From: JACVRW01 sp963728155
GTDB lineage: Bacteria > Actinomycetota > Thermoleophilia > Solirubrobacterales > Thermoleophilaceae
Assembly (NCBI GenBank): GCA_963728155.1
Contig: CAVSJF010000006.1
Location: 682,001 to 746,000 of the forward strand
Direction: 5' to 3'
Length of the DNA stretch: 64,000 nucleotides
Shown here: positions 9,617 to 18,140 of the stretch, in pieces
Numbering within the stretch: position 1 is the stretch's first letter
Layout: every line of letters begins with the position of its first letter
Translations under genes and position numbers: made by a program
Notes under the pieces: generated by a model
What the model was told of the DNA's origin: nothing
The model's database searches: none
The model's input: only the letters and a program-made list of their open reading frames with translations

Positions 9617-10546
9617 GTGAAGCTCGACGGCATCCACCACATCACCGCCATCACCGGGGACTCCCAGCGCAACGTCGATTTCTACGTCGGAGTGCTGGGG
9701 TTGCGGATGGTCAAGAAGTCGGTCAACCAGGACGACCCGACCGTCTACCACCTCTTCTACGGCGACGAACACGCCCACCCCGGTCTCGACCTCACCTTCT
9801 TCGAATACCCCGGCGCCGCCCCCGGCCGGGCCGGCGACGGCATGATCCACCGGGTCGTATGGCGCGTGGCCGGCGAGGAGGCGCTCGCCTTCTGGGACAC
9901 GCGGCTCGCGGAGCACGGTGTACAGAGCGAGCGCTCGGCCCAGGGCCTGCGCTTCAGCGACCCCGAGGGCCTCGAGCACGAGTTGCTCGCCGTCGAGGTG
10001 AGCGACGAGCCGCTGACCGCGGAGCACCCCGACGTGCCGGCGGAGCACGCGCTGCAGGGATTTCACGCGGTGCGCGCCTTCGGCTCGGATCCGAAGCGAA
10101 GCCAGGGCCTGCTCGACGCCCTCGGGTTCCAGGCCGAGGCGGACGGCGACAGTGACGGCTGGGAGGTGCGCGGGGCCTCGCGCGGCTCGCTCTACGCCTA
10201 CGACGCTCCACCCCCCGAGCGCGGCATCCAGGGCGCGGGGAGCGTGCATCACGTGGCCTTCACCTCGGACGACGCCGACCACGAGGCCTGGCGCGAGCGC
10301 GCTCAGCAGGGCGGTGCGCGGCCCACGCCGGTGATCGACCGCCACTACTTCCGCTCGATCTACTTCCGCGAGCCGAGCGGGGTCCTGTTCGAGATCGCCA
10401 CCCGCTCACCGGGCTTCACCGTCGACGAGGAGCTCGAGCACCTCGGCGAGAAGCTGTCGATCCCGCCCTTCCTCGAGAACCGCCGGCCGGAGATCGAGGC
10501 GACGGTCAGGCCGCTCGAGAACCCGCGCGCGGCCGCCCGTCGATAG
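9617..10546 (+). CDS. Ring-cleaving dioxygenase-like VOC protein (MhqO family)
   Basis: 309 residues, GTG 9617, with two vicinal-oxygen-chelate modules. Module 1 (about 1-130) begins GIHHITAITGDSQRNVDFY, the classical start of the MhqO/LinE-type extradiol dioxygenases. Module 2 (about 150-285) has GSVHHVAFTSDD and SGVLFEIATRSPGF, giving the His-His-Glu metal set. The C-terminal PPFLENRRPEIEATVRPL is characteristic of the family. Likely activity is oxygen-dependent cleavage of hydroquinone-type rings, or a glyoxalase-like reaction. It starts 10 bases after the cupredoxin gene, so cotranscription is likely. Confidence 0.85.
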   Translation: MKLDGIHHITAITGDSQRNVDFYVGVLGLRMVKKSVNQDDPTVYHLFYGDEHAHPGLDLTFFEYPGAAPGRAGDGMIHRVVWRVAGEEALAFWDTRLAEHGVQSERSAQGLRFSDPEGLEHELLAVEVSDEPLTAEHPDVPAEHALQGFHAVRAFGSDPKRSQGLLDALGFQAEADGDSDGWEVRGASRGSLYAYDAPPPERGIQGAGSVHHVAFTSDDADHEAWRERAQQGGARPTPVIDRHYFRSIYFREPSGVLFEIATRSPGFTVDEELEHLGEKLSIPPFLENRRPEIEATVRPLENPRAAARR

Positions 10547-10598
10547 GCGTTCGAGCTCGACGGGCGGCACTCGCACGAGGCGGTCACCGGCGGCGTAC

Positions 10599-10937
10599 CT
10601 AGTGGCCGGGGCCGCGGGTGCCCTCCTCGGGCCCGCCATCCGGACGGCCCTGGGAGGCGGCGAAGCGAACCTCCGGCCGGGGATGGGACGGCACGGTGCC
10701 GAGCGGGCCTTCCTCGGGGCCGCCGTCGTAGCGCACGCCGCCGAAGGGACCGGTCTGCTCAACCGGGTTGGCCGCCGACCGGTTGTCCGGCGAATCGCTC
10801 GCTCCGACTATCAGCCCGACGGCCACGAGCGAAACCGCTACGAGAGCGATCACGATCATGGCGGCTACGCGTGCGCCTCGTGAGTCACGAGCCGTTCGGC
10901 TACTCACGGGGCTGGGATCCTGGGTGATCGTTGACAT
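10599..10937 (-). CDS. Small single-pass membrane or secreted protein
   Basis: 112 residues from ATG 10937, preceded by GGAGG at good spacing. A longer in-frame start at 11054 is rejected because this site has the better ribosome-binding signal. A basic N-terminus (RTARDSRGAR) leads into one hydrophobic segment (VAAMIVIALVAVSLVAVGLIVGA, about residues 24-46). A low-complexity outer domain follows, with a duplicated DGGPEEG motif about 30 residues apart. No family is recognised. It is convergent with the VOC gene and divergent from the amidohydrolase. Confidence 0.6.
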   Translation of the reverse strand: MSTITQDPSPVSSRTARDSRGARVAAMIVIALVAVSLVAVGLIVGASDSPDNRSAANPVEQTGPFGGVRYDGGPEEGPLGTVPSHPRPEVRFAASQGRPDGGPEEGTRGPGH

Positions 10938-11100
10938 GGCTTGCCTCCTGGGTGGATTGCAGTGGAGGCGAGCATGCGCAAGGCCGGTAGCGAACGGCTG
11001 ACAGCGCGGTAACAGCCGGTACGTTGAGGCCACGCGAGCACTCGTTCTCACCAACGCAAGGATTCACACGCTCGAACCCGCCACCCCGGCGGCGCGGGAG

Positions 11101-12594
11101 TTGCCGGTGCACGGGGCCGAGATAGCCGCCCGGCCGGAACCGGACGCGCGGCGCATCGACCTCGCCGGAGCGTGCGTTCTGCCCGGCCTCAACGACTCCC
11201 ACGTGCATTTTCCGAGCTGGTCGCTGGCACAGCGGCAGGTGCGTCTGGAGGACGCGCGCTCGCGCGCGGAAGCGCTCGATCGCGTGGCGCTCGGCCTCGC
11301 CGCGATCCCGCCGGGGGGCTGGCTGCGCGGCTACGGCTGGCGGGAAGGGGACTGGACCGAGGCGCCGGACCGAGCGGCCCTCGATCGCGTGGCAGGCGGA
11401 ATACCGGTGGCCATGTGGTCGAAGGACTACCACTCCCTGTGGCTCAACGGAGCGGCCCTGGACCGCGCCACCGAGTCACTCGACACCGCAGGCGGAGTGG
11501 TGGAGCGCGATGAGCGCGGTGAACCCACCGGCGTGCTGCGCGAGACCGCGGCCTGGGGCTTTCGCGACCGCTATCTGCTGCCCTCGCAGGACGAGATGGT
11601 CGAAGCGTGCCGCCACGGGCTGGCCATCGCGGCCGCCCGCGGCGTGACCGCCGTGCACGACAAGGACGGCTGGATGGGATCGTTCGAGGCCTTCCAGCGG
11701 CTGCAGCGAGACGGCGAGCTCACCCTGAGGGTGTGGCAGTCGCTTCCCGCGGACCGCCTTCCGCAGCTGCGCGAACTCGGCCTGCGCTCGGGCTTCGGCA
11801 ACGAGTGGCTCCGCCTTGGCTACCTCAAGGTGTTCATGGACGGCACGCTGGGCTCGGCCACCGCTCGTCTGCTCGACGGCTCGGGAGTCGAGATCACGTC
11901 CAGCGAGCGGCTGGCGGAGATCGTTCGCGAGGCGGCGGCCGCGGGCTGGCCCGTGGGCGTTCACGCCATCGGCGACGCCGCGAACCGAGCGGCACTCGAC
12001 GCCTTCGAGGCCACCGCCGGCGCCTGGGGCCCGCTCGGCCTGCGCCAGCGCATCGAGCATGCCCAGCTCCTCGACGAGTCCGACCTTTCGCGCTTCGGCG
12101 CCCTGGGCGTGACCGCGTCGGTCCAGTTCTCGCACGCTCCGTCGGACCGCGACCTGGCCGATCGCGTGTGGGAGGGCCGGCCGGGAGCGTACGCCTACCG
12201 CTCGCTCCTCGACGCGGGCGCGCGCCTGGCCAACGGCTCGGACGCGCCGATCGAGGAGCTCGATCCACTGCAGGGGCTGGCGGCCGGCGTGCTGCGCACC
12301 CTCGATCAACGCCCGCCGTGGCGGGTCGAGCAGGCGCTCGGGGTGGAGGACGCGCTGCGCTCGATCTGCCTGGAGCCGGTTTGGCTGGCGCACGATGAGA
12401 ATCGGCGCGGTACGCTCGTTCCCGGCAAGCTCGCCGACCTGGTTGTGCTCGACCGCGACCCGTACACCTGCTCTCGGGAGGAGCTGGGTGGGATCTCGGT
12501 CCTGGCGACCATGGTGGGCGGGAGTTGGATGTACATATCGGACAACGCGCCTAAAGGCATTGGGGAGGCGTCATGCAAAGGGAGTCATGGCTAG
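11101..12594 (+). CDS. Amidohydrolase, YtcJ-like (start unresolved)
   Basis: Metal-dependent amidohydrolase of the YtcJ/NfdA type, about 500 residues. The first metal site is GLNDSHVHF, with further His residues in GVHAIGDAANR and RIEHAQLL, and the conserved Asp in ANGSDAPIEELDPLQGLA. The C-terminal LVPGKLADLVVLDRDP strand set is typical. The TTG at 11101 is the first standard start in frame, yet the family's first beta-strand (ALVLTNARIHTLEP) is encoded from 11038 in the same frame with no start before the upstream TGA at 10999. Either an unusual start is used or one base is missing near 11025-11035, where a TTG occurs out of frame. The substrate is unknown. The 3' end overlaps the next gene. 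Confidence 0.82.
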   Translation: MPVHGAEIAARPEPDARRIDLAGACVLPGLNDSHVHFPSWSLAQRQVRLEDARSRAEALDRVALGLAAIPPGGWLRGYGWREGDWTEAPDRAALDRVAGGIPVAMWSKDYHSLWLNGAALDRATESLDTAGGVVERDERGEPTGVLRETAAWGFRDRYLLPSQDEMVEACRHGLAIAAARGVTAVHDKDGWMGSFEAFQRLQRDGELTLRVWQSLPADRLPQLRELGLRSGFGNEWLRLGYLKVFMDGTLGSATARLLDGSGVEITSSERLAEIVREAAAAGWPVGVHAIGDAANRAALDAFEATAGAWGPLGLRQRIEHAQLLDESDLSRFGALGVTASVQFSHAPSDRDLADRVWEGRPGAYAYRSLLDAGARLANGSDAPIEELDPLQGLAAGVLRTLDQRPPWRVEQALGVEDALRSICLEPVWLAHDENRRGTLVPGKLADLVVLDRDPYTCSREELGGISVLATMVGGSWMYISDNAPKGIGEASCKGSHG

Positions 12595-12971
12595 CGGCCA
12601 GCCCGGAGAGTGCGGGTATCGCGCGCTCGATCGTGCGCGACGCCGCCGGCGAGCAGGGTCTGGACGACACGGCCATCTGGGATCTGATGCTGGCCACCAC
12701 GGAGGCGGTGACCAACGCAATCCGCCACGGCAGCGCCTGCGCGGACAGGAGCGCCATCCGCCTGCTGGTGCACGCCTCCGAGCAGGGGATCTACGTGGAG
12801 GTGTGCGACTGCGGGCGCTTCAGCGCCCCGAGCGGCGCGCGCTCGGCGTACAGCCTGGGCGGCCGCGGGATCCCGCTTATGTCAGCGGTCACCGACGACT
12901 TCGAGCTGCGGCCCGATAGCGGCGGCACCAGGGTGCGCTTCGGCAAGCGTCGCCTGGCGGCGGCAGCCTGA
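12573..12971 (+). CDS. RsbW-like anti-sigma/serine-kinase ATPase
   Basis: 132 residues, ATG 12573, overlapping the amidohydrolase 3' end by 22 bases. It is a stand-alone HATPase_c_2 (GHKL) domain. The N-box is TTEAVTNAIRHG, and GRGIPLMSAVTDDF is the glycine-rich ATP-lid region. The G1 box is degenerate (VCDCGRF instead of DxGxG-like), as often seen in this family. Such proteins bind sigma factors and phosphorylate anti-anti-sigma (STAS) partners in stress signalling. No sigma factor or STAS gene is adjacent, so the partner is not known. Confidence 0.8.
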   Translation: MQRESWLAASPESAGIARSIVRDAAGEQGLDDTAIWDLMLATTEAVTNAIRHGSACADRSAIRLLVHASEQGIYVEVCDCGRFSAPSGARSAYSLGGRGIPLMSAVTDDFELRPDSGGTRVRFGKRRLAAAA

Positions 12972-12990
12972 GCCGAAGCTGGATTCAGGC
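12966..12990. terminator. Possible bidirectional stem between convergent ATPase genes
   Basis: GCCTGA at 12966-12971 and TCAGGC at 12985-12990 form a six-pair stem around a 13-base loop. The two arms contain the stop codons of the convergent RsbW-like genes. The stem is short and lacks a T-run, so a terminator role is only possible. Confidence 0.3.
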
Positions 12991-13422
12991 GCGGGCGACG
13001 GCCAGCTCGAACCAGACCGAGGTTCGCTCGGCTCGCTCGACGCCCCAGCGCTCGGACATCCGCTCCACCAGCTCGAGTCCCCAGCCGCCCGGCTCGTCGA
13101 GCTCGAGGCTCCGCGACCGCGGGGCAAAGCCCGAGCCCGGGTCGCTCACGCTCGCGCGAACCCCGTCGCGGGTGGCGCGAACCTCGATCTCGATCACGTC
13201 CTCCTCACCCGCACCGCCGTGCAAGACGCTGTTGTTCACGAGCTCCGAGGTGAGCAAGTGCAGCTTCGCCTCGAGCTCTTCGGGCAGCCAGCCGGCTGCG
13301 CTCTGAAGCCACGCCCGGGCGCGAGCCGGCGCGAGCGGTCCGCCGGCGATCCTCAACCGCAGGGGCCTGCGGGTACGCGAGGGGTCTTGCGCCGGCGGCG
13401 CTGAGATGCGTGAGGTGGCCAT
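12985..13422 (-). CDS. Second RsbW-like ATPase, convergent
   Basis: 145 residues from ATG 13422. GHKL/HATPase_c_2 domain with N-box LTSELVNNSVLHG, G1 box VSDPGSGF and G2 segment GGWGLELVERM, so all nucleotide-binding boxes are intact. An N-terminal extension of about 30 residues is Pro/Arg-rich. It is clearly diverged from the convergent neighbour, so this is not a recent duplication. Likely an anti-sigma factor or serine kinase acting on an unlinked partner. Confidence 0.8.
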   Translation of the reverse strand: MATSRISAPPAQDPSRTRRPLRLRIAGGPLAPARARAWLQSAAGWLPEELEAKLHLLTSELVNNSVLHGGAGEEDVIEIEVRATRDGVRASVSDPGSGFAPRSRSLELDEPGGWGLELVERMSERWGVERAERTSVWFELAVARA

Positions 13423-13446
13423 GTGGGGGCGGGACGTCTGCGCGCG

Positions 13447-13463
13447 GGCTAAAACCCTTAGCC
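13447..13463. other. Small inverted repeat in divergent intergenic region
   Basis: GGCTAA and TTAGCC flank five bases (AACCC) in the 180-base gap between the RsbW-like gene (minus) and the SDR gene (plus). It could be an operator for either gene. The rest of this gap shows no further feature I can support. Confidence 0.3.
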
Positions 13464-13603
13464 GAGGCAGTCAATCCTTGCGTCGGCCGCGGCGGAAGGG
13501 AATTGAGTCTTTGTTCTATGACCTGGACGAATGACCGATATTCCGCACCAACTTGGCGCCGTGCCGGTGCGTCAGCGGCCCCGGATCGGGCACCAGTCCC
13601 GTC

Positions 13604-14377
13604 ATGGATCTCTCTGGACGCACCGTTCTCGTAACGGGAGCCAACGGCGGTATCGGCCGCGCGCTCGTGGAAGAGCTGGCCAAGCGCGACGTGCATCTCC
13701 TGGCGGGCATGCGCGACCCGGGCGACTTCGTGCCGGTGACCGAGCGCGGCGCGCGTGAGGCGCGCGCGGTTCGCATCGACCTCTCCTCGCGCGAGGAGAT
13801 CGAGGCATGCCTGGCCGGCCTGGGCGACGAGCGGATCGATGTGCTGATCAACAACGCGGGCACGTTCGAGGGCGGGTTGATCGAGGCCCAGGACCTCGAC
13901 CGCATCTACGCCATGACGCAGGTGAACTTCGCCGGCCTCGTCCATCTCACCAAGGCCCTTCTGGAGCCTATGCTCGCGCGCGATCGAGGCAAGATCGTGA
14001 ACAACGCCAGCATCGCCGGCTACGTGCCGTTCCCCGGCGCGGCCGTCTACTCCGCCACCAAGGCGGGCGTGGTCGGGTTCACCGAGGCGCTGCGGCGCGA
14101 ACTCGCCGAGAGCGAGGTGACGGTGCTGGAGGTGGTCACGCCCGGCGTGGAGACCGACATGCTCGCCGAGGTCCGCCACGACTACGAGCCGCACATGGAC
14201 GACACGTCCAAGATCAAGGGCATCGAGCCCGAAGAATGGGCGAAGAAGATCGTGGACGCCATCGAGAGCGACGACGAGCTGCTCAACCCCACGGGCGCCG
14301 AGCGCCTGGCCAAGCTCGCCTCACGCGGGCCCGGCCAGGTGCTGGACAGCGTCCTGGGTCGCGTTTTCGACCGCTGA
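13604..14377 (+). CDS. Short-chain dehydrogenase/reductase (paralogue 1)
   Basis: 257 residues from ATG 13604; an upstream in-frame GTG lacks homologous sequence. Classical SDR: TGANGGIG nucleotide motif, NNAG, and the catalytic Ser-Tyr-Lys in NNASIAGYVPFPGAAVYSAT plus KAG. The C-terminal KLASRGPGQVLDSVLGRVF is specific to this subfamily and recurs in the SDR at 17304-18083, so the two are paralogues. The substrate is unknown; NAD(P)-dependent reduction of a ketone or oxidation of an alcohol is expected. It is convergent with the sulfotransferase with no gap. Confidence 0.88.
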   Translation: MDLSGRTVLVTGANGGIGRALVEELAKRDVHLLAGMRDPGDFVPVTERGAREARAVRIDLSSREEIEACLAGLGDERIDVLINNAGTFEGGLIEAQDLDRIYAMTQVNFAGLVHLTKALLEPMLARDRGKIVNNASIAGYVPFPGAAVYSATKAGVVGFTEALRRELAESEVTVLEVVTPGVETDMLAEVRHDYEPHMDDTSKIKGIEPEEWAKKIVDAIESDDELLNPTGAERLAKLASRGPGQVLDSVLGRVFDR

Positions 14378-15040
14378 CTAAGCCGGCAGCGGCTCGAGCC
14401 CGAACTCGATGCGGAACTCGTTGGTGTCGTGCAGGTGAGGGAACGGCTTGTCGGGAACGTCGACCCCCAGGGCCTCGCAGAGGGGCTCCCAACCGTCGAC
14501 GCCGAGCTCCCAGACGATCAGCCGATCCGAGGGGACCGTGGCCTTGATCGTCTCGATGCGGTCCCAGTACATCTGCCGCACCCACTCCTTGTCATCGAAG
14601 CGCCCTTGGAAGTCGCCCTGCCAGATGAGCTTCTCGATCGCTCCCCAGAGGTCCGGCGAAGGGCCCTCCCGGCTCGCGTCCTCGCGAAGCTCTCCCGCCA
14701 TCGCCGCCTGCTTGACCGCAAGGATCGTGTTCTGGCAGCTCTGGTAGAAGCCGTCGAAGTCCCGGTAATTGAGGAGAACCGGCGTCTCCGGGAAGGCCTC
14801 GATGAGCTCCTCCCAGCGCGACGCGGCGGGCCAGTCGACGGTGGCCTCCCACGGCTCGAAGACCTCTCCCCAGTCGACGGGCTCGTTGTTGGCGACCTTC
14901 ACCCAGTACGGCAGGTCACGGTCGCGATCCTCGCCAATGATCAGGTCGATCATGTGAAAGCACGGAAAGCCGAGCTCCTCGATCGCCCCCTTCAGCGACA
15001 TCGTTCCGGAACGCCCGAAACCCACTCCCAAGAGCTGCAT
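14378..15040 (-). CDS. Sulfotransferase family protein
   Basis: 220 residues, ATG 15040 with AAAGGAGAA upstream. The N-terminal PAPS-binding loop is GVGFGRSGTMSLKGAIEELG. Later segments (PVLLNYRDFDGFYQSC, DRLIVWELGVDGWEPLCEALG, PFPHLHDTNEFR) match the eukaryote-like sulfotransferase family found in actinobacteria and metazoa. Expected reaction is transfer of a sulfonate group from PAPS to a hydroxyl acceptor, but many members remain uncharacterised. It ends directly against the convergent SDR gene. Confidence 0.8.
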   Translation of the reverse strand: MQLLGVGFGRSGTMSLKGAIEELGFPCFHMIDLIIGEDRDRDLPYWVKVANNEPVDWGEVFEPWEATVDWPAASRWEELIEAFPETPVLLNYRDFDGFYQSCQNTILAVKQAAMAGELREDASREGPSPDLWGAIEKLIWQGDFQGRFDDKEWVRQMYWDRIETIKATVPSDRLIVWELGVDGWEPLCEALGVDVPDKPFPHLHDTNEFRIEFGLEPLPA

Positions 15041-15136
15041 ACGAACTTCTCCTTTCGTCGAGTCCGGCGGGCAGACTACCCCGGTGGGCCGGGCCCGGTC
15101 ATCCGCTTGGCGGCTCGCGGCGTATAACCCTTCGAT

Positions 15137-15508
15137 ATGACGCGAACGCGCCAGCTTGTCCTCGCCTACTCAGCCGGCCGGGTGGCCTTTGGCCTGGCGC
15201 TGCTCGGCCCGGCGTCCTGGGCGGCCTCGCGTTGGATCGGCCCCGACGCGGAGCGCCGCCCGGTCGGGGTGGCCATGCGGGGCCTGGCCATTCGCGACGT
15301 GGCAGTGGCGGCCGGCGCCATCGACGCGGTGCGCCGCGACGGCGCGGTAACCCCCTGGCTCGTGGCGGCGGCGGCCTGCGACGTGGCCGACATCGCAATC
15401 AGCCTGGCCGCCGGCGACTCACTTCCCAAGAGCGCGCGCTGGGGCACTCCGGCACTCGCCGGGAGCAGCGCCGCGGCGGGCGCGGCGCTCGCATTGGCTG
15501 AGAGCTAG
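15137..15508 (+). CDS. Small hydrophobic protein, DUF4267-like
   Basis: 123 residues, ATG 15137. Several hydrophobic Ala-rich helices, starting LVLAYSAGRVAFGLALLGP, with AMRGLAIRDVAVAAGAI and TPWLVAAAACDVADIAISL in the middle and a C-terminal Ala/Gly helix. This pattern of three to four short membrane helices resembles DUF4267-type proteins. No function is known. It lies five bases upstream of the FAD-dependent oxidoreductase and is probably cotranscribed with it. Confidence 0.7.
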   Translation: MTRTRQLVLAYSAGRVAFGLALLGPASWAASRWIGPDAERRPVGVAMRGLAIRDVAVAAGAIDAVRRDGAVTPWLVAAAACDVADIAISLAAGDSLPKSARWGTPALAGSSAAAGAALALAES

Positions 15509-15512
15509 GCCC

Positions 15513-16760
15513 ATGAAGATCGCCATCGTCGGGGCCGGCGTCGCCGGCCTGACCTGCGCCCACCTGCTGCACCCCGATCACGAGATCACCGTGTTCGAGG
15601 CCGAGGATCGTCCCGGCGGCCACACGCGCACCGTCGAGGTGGAGACCGACGCCGGCGTGCAGCACGTCGATACGGGCTTCATCGTCTTCAACGACCGCAC
15701 TTATCCCGGTTTCGAGCGTCTCCTGGAGCGGCTCGGGGTGGAGAGCCAGCCGTCGCAGATGAGCTTCTCGGTCAGCGACGCGCGCGGCGAGTTCGAGTAC
15801 AACGGCGCCTCGCCCAACGGTCTCTTCGCGCAACGCTCCAACCTGCTCCGGCCGTCGTTCCTGCGCATGGTCCGGGACCTGATGCGCTTCAACCGCGAGG
15901 CTCCGGCGCTCGTGGGCCTCAACGGCTCGGGCCCCACCCTGCTCGATTTCCTCGAGGAGGGCGGGTACTCCAAGGAGTTCGTCGAGCGGCTGATCGTGCC
16001 CCAGGCCTCGGCGGTGTGGTCGGCCGACCCGCGCGACCTGCGCCAGTTCCCGGCCGGCCTGCTCGCCGAGTTCTTTCAGAATCACGGGCTGTTCGGCCTG
16101 ACCGGAAGGCCGAATTGGCTCACCGTCAAGGGCGGCTCGGCGCGCTACGTGGAGAGCCTGCTGGCGCCGATGGCCGGCCGTGTGCGCCTGGCCACGCCGG
16201 TCGCCCGCGTCGAGCGCCTCGGCGAGCGAGTGGAGGTCACGCCCGCGGGCGGCAGCGGGCCGGAGAGCTTCGACCAGGTGATCCTCGCGAGCCACTCCGA
16301 CCAGTCGCTGGCGATGCTGGCCGATCCGAGCCCCGCCGAGACCGAGCTGCTCGGCGCGATCCCGTATCAGTCCAACGACGTGGTGCTGCACACCGACGCC
16401 TCGCTTCTGCCGCGCCGGCGGCGTGCGTGGGCGAGCTGGAACTTCCACCTCGAGGATCAGCCGGCCGACCGCACCACGGTCACCTACCACATGAATCGCC
16501 TGCAGGCGCTGGAGGCCGACCGGGAGTTCTGTGTGACCCTGAACAAGAACGGGACCGTCGACGAGGAGAGCGTGATCAGCGCGCGCGAGTTCTCCCACCC
16601 GGTCTTCAGCCACGCGGCGCTCGCGGCCCAGCGACGCTGGCGTGAGATCAGCGGAATGCGCCGGACGCACTACTGCGGCGCCTACTGGGGCTACGGCTTC
16701 CACGAGGACGGCGTGCAGAGCGCGCGGAAGGTTTGCGAGCGCTTCGGGGCCGAGCTGTGA
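15513..16760 (+). CDS. FAD-dependent amine oxidase-like protein (COG2907)
   Basis: 415 residues, ATG 15513. N-terminal Rossmann FAD site IVGAGVAGLTCAHLL, then the acidic strand end VFEAEDRPGGHTRTV of the amine-oxidase/phytoene-desaturase superfamily. HVDTGFIVFNDRTYPGFERL and the late THYCGAYWGYGFHEDGVQSA are typical of the COG2907 subgroup. That subgroup is normally linked with DUF1365 and a cyclopropane-fatty-acid synthase in a lipid-modification cluster. DUF1365 follows here with a GTGA overlap, but no such synthase is present in the window. Confidence 0.87.
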   Translation: MKIAIVGAGVAGLTCAHLLHPDHEITVFEAEDRPGGHTRTVEVETDAGVQHVDTGFIVFNDRTYPGFERLLERLGVESQPSQMSFSVSDARGEFEYNGASPNGLFAQRSNLLRPSFLRMVRDLMRFNREAPALVGLNGSGPTLLDFLEEGGYSKEFVERLIVPQASAVWSADPRDLRQFPAGLLAEFFQNHGLFGLTGRPNWLTVKGGSARYVESLLAPMAGRVRLATPVARVERLGERVEVTPAGGSGPESFDQVILASHSDQSLAMLADPSPAETELLGAIPYQSNDVVLHTDASLLPRRRRAWASWNFHLEDQPADRTTVTYHMNRLQALEADREFCVTLNKNGTVDEESVISAREFSHPVFSHAALAAQRRWREISGMRRTHYCGAYWGYGFHEDGVQSARKVCERFGAEL

Positions 16761-17317
16761 CCGGAGAGCTCTACGAGGGCTGGGTGCAGCACCGGCGCTA
16801 CGGCCGCGTGCCGTCCTCCTTTCGCTACCGCCTGTACATGGTCCTCAGTGGCGAGGGGGCCGAGCGAACGCTCGAGATGCCGAGCTCACTGGGCATCGGC
16901 TTCAACCCGGTGCGCTTCCACTACCGCCTGGACGGCGGCGAGGTGGAATCGCTCGCCGCCGAGGTCACCAACACGCCCTGGGGCGAGCGCCGCACCTACC
17001 GCTTCGACGGGCGGTCGGGCCACGCCGCCAAGGCGATGCACGTGTCGCCCTTCCAGCCGATGGACCACGAGTACGTGTTCAACGCCACCCCGCCCGGCGA
17101 GCGGCTGACCGTGCACATCGAGAACCTGAGCGGGAGCGAGCGCGTTTTCGACGCGACCCTGTCGATGCAGCGCCGGCCCGCAAGCCACCTGCGCCGCCTG
17201 CGCCTGCGCTATCCCGCCCAGACGCTGCGTGTGCTCGCGCTCATCTACGGCCACGCGGCGCTGCTGGCCATCCGCGGCGCGCGCTACCACGCCCACCCGA
17301 GCGCTAGCTCCGGCTGA
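16757..17317 (+). CDS. DUF1365 protein with internal deletion
   Basis: About 186 residues from GTG 16757, overlapping the upstream stop. N-terminal LYEGWVQHRRYGRVPSSFRY and central GIGFNPVRFHYRLDG, then HVSPFQPMDHEYVFNATPPGE, identify DUF1365. The family normally carries roughly 60-70 residues between the first block and the GFNP block. Here only about a dozen lie between them, in one frame, so a central segment is missing. This may be a genuine short form or an assembly loss. The family has no proven function; context points to membrane-lipid modification. The 3' end overlaps the convergent SDR by 14 bases. Confidence 0.78.
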   Translation: MTGELYEGWVQHRRYGRVPSSFRYRLYMVLSGEGAERTLEMPSSLGIGFNPVRFHYRLDGGEVESLAAEVTNTPWGERRTYRFDGRSGHAAKAMHVSPFQPMDHEYVFNATPPGERLTVHIENLSGSERVFDATLSMQRRPASHLRRLRLRYPAQTLRVLALIYGHAALLAIRGARYHAHPSASSG

Positions 17318-18083
17318 ACATCCGCTCCGAGACCGCGTCGAGCAGGAAGCCCGGCCCGCGCGACGCCAGCTTGGCCAGAGCCGTGCGCCCTCCGGGGCCG
17401 AGGATGCCGTCGTCGTCCTCGATCGCCTTCACCACGCGGCTCGCCCACTCGGGCGCAGGCACCTGGTCCCAGCTGGCCGGGTCGGTGCCCAGCCGCTCGT
17501 AGCTCTCCTTGGTGGCGGCGAGCATGTCCGTGTCGACGCCGGGCGTGACCAGGTGTAGAACACCAACGCCGGTGTCGCGCAGCTCGCGCCGCAGCGCCTC
17601 GCTGAAGGCCACCACCCCCGCCTTGGAGGCCGCGTAGGTGGACGCGCCGGGGAACCACGCGTACCCGCTCATCGAGGCGTTGTTCACGATCTTGCCGCGG
17701 TCACGAGCGAGCATGCCGGGAAGCGCACGCCGGGTCAGGTCGATGGTGGCCAGCAGGTTCACCTGCATCATCGCGTAGATCTCCTCGAGGTCCTGGCGCT
17801 CGAGCTGGTCGGCGGTGAGCAGTCCGGCGTTGTTGACCAGGAGGTCCAGGTCGGGCAGCCCCTCCCAACAGGCGGCGATCTCCTCGGGCGACGACAGGTC
17901 GAGCCGCACCGGGCGCACCTCGCGCGCTCCCCCGGCCGGCGGCGCGATCGTTTCGAAGGCGTCCGGCTTGCGCGCCCCGCACAGCAGGAGGTCGAGCGGC
18001 CGGCGCGCGAGCTCCTCGGCGATCGCCCGTCCGATCCCTCGATTGGCGCCGGTCACGAGCGCGGTAAGACCCTGCAATTCCAT
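17304..18083 (-). CDS. Short-chain dehydrogenase/reductase (paralogue 2)
   Basis: 259 residues, ATG 18083. TGANRGIG, NNAG and the Ser-Tyr-Lys triad in NNASMSGYAWFPGASTYAAS plus KAG are all present. It closely parallels the SDR at 13604-14377, sharing RGKIVNNAS, LRRELRDT-like and the C-terminal KLASRGPGFLLDAVSERMF, which points to duplication. The two lie about 3 kb apart in opposite orientation. Substrate unknown. Its 5' side faces the iron-uptake promoter region. Confidence 0.87.
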   Translation of the reverse strand: MELQGLTALVTGANRGIGRAIAEELARRPLDLLLCGARKPDAFETIAPPAGGAREVRPVRLDLSSPEEIAACWEGLPDLDLLVNNAGLLTADQLERQDLEEIYAMMQVNLLATIDLTRRALPGMLARDRGKIVNNASMSGYAWFPGASTYAASKAGVVAFSEALRRELRDTGVGVLHLVTPGVDTDMLAATKESYERLGTDPASWDQVPAPEWASRVVKAIEDDDGILGPGGRTALAKLASRGPGFLLDAVSERMFSRS

Positions 18084-18140
18084 GGGACGAAGGTACCGGG
18101 GTGCCTTTATCTGACGCCCGAGGTCTGGATTCGATATACC

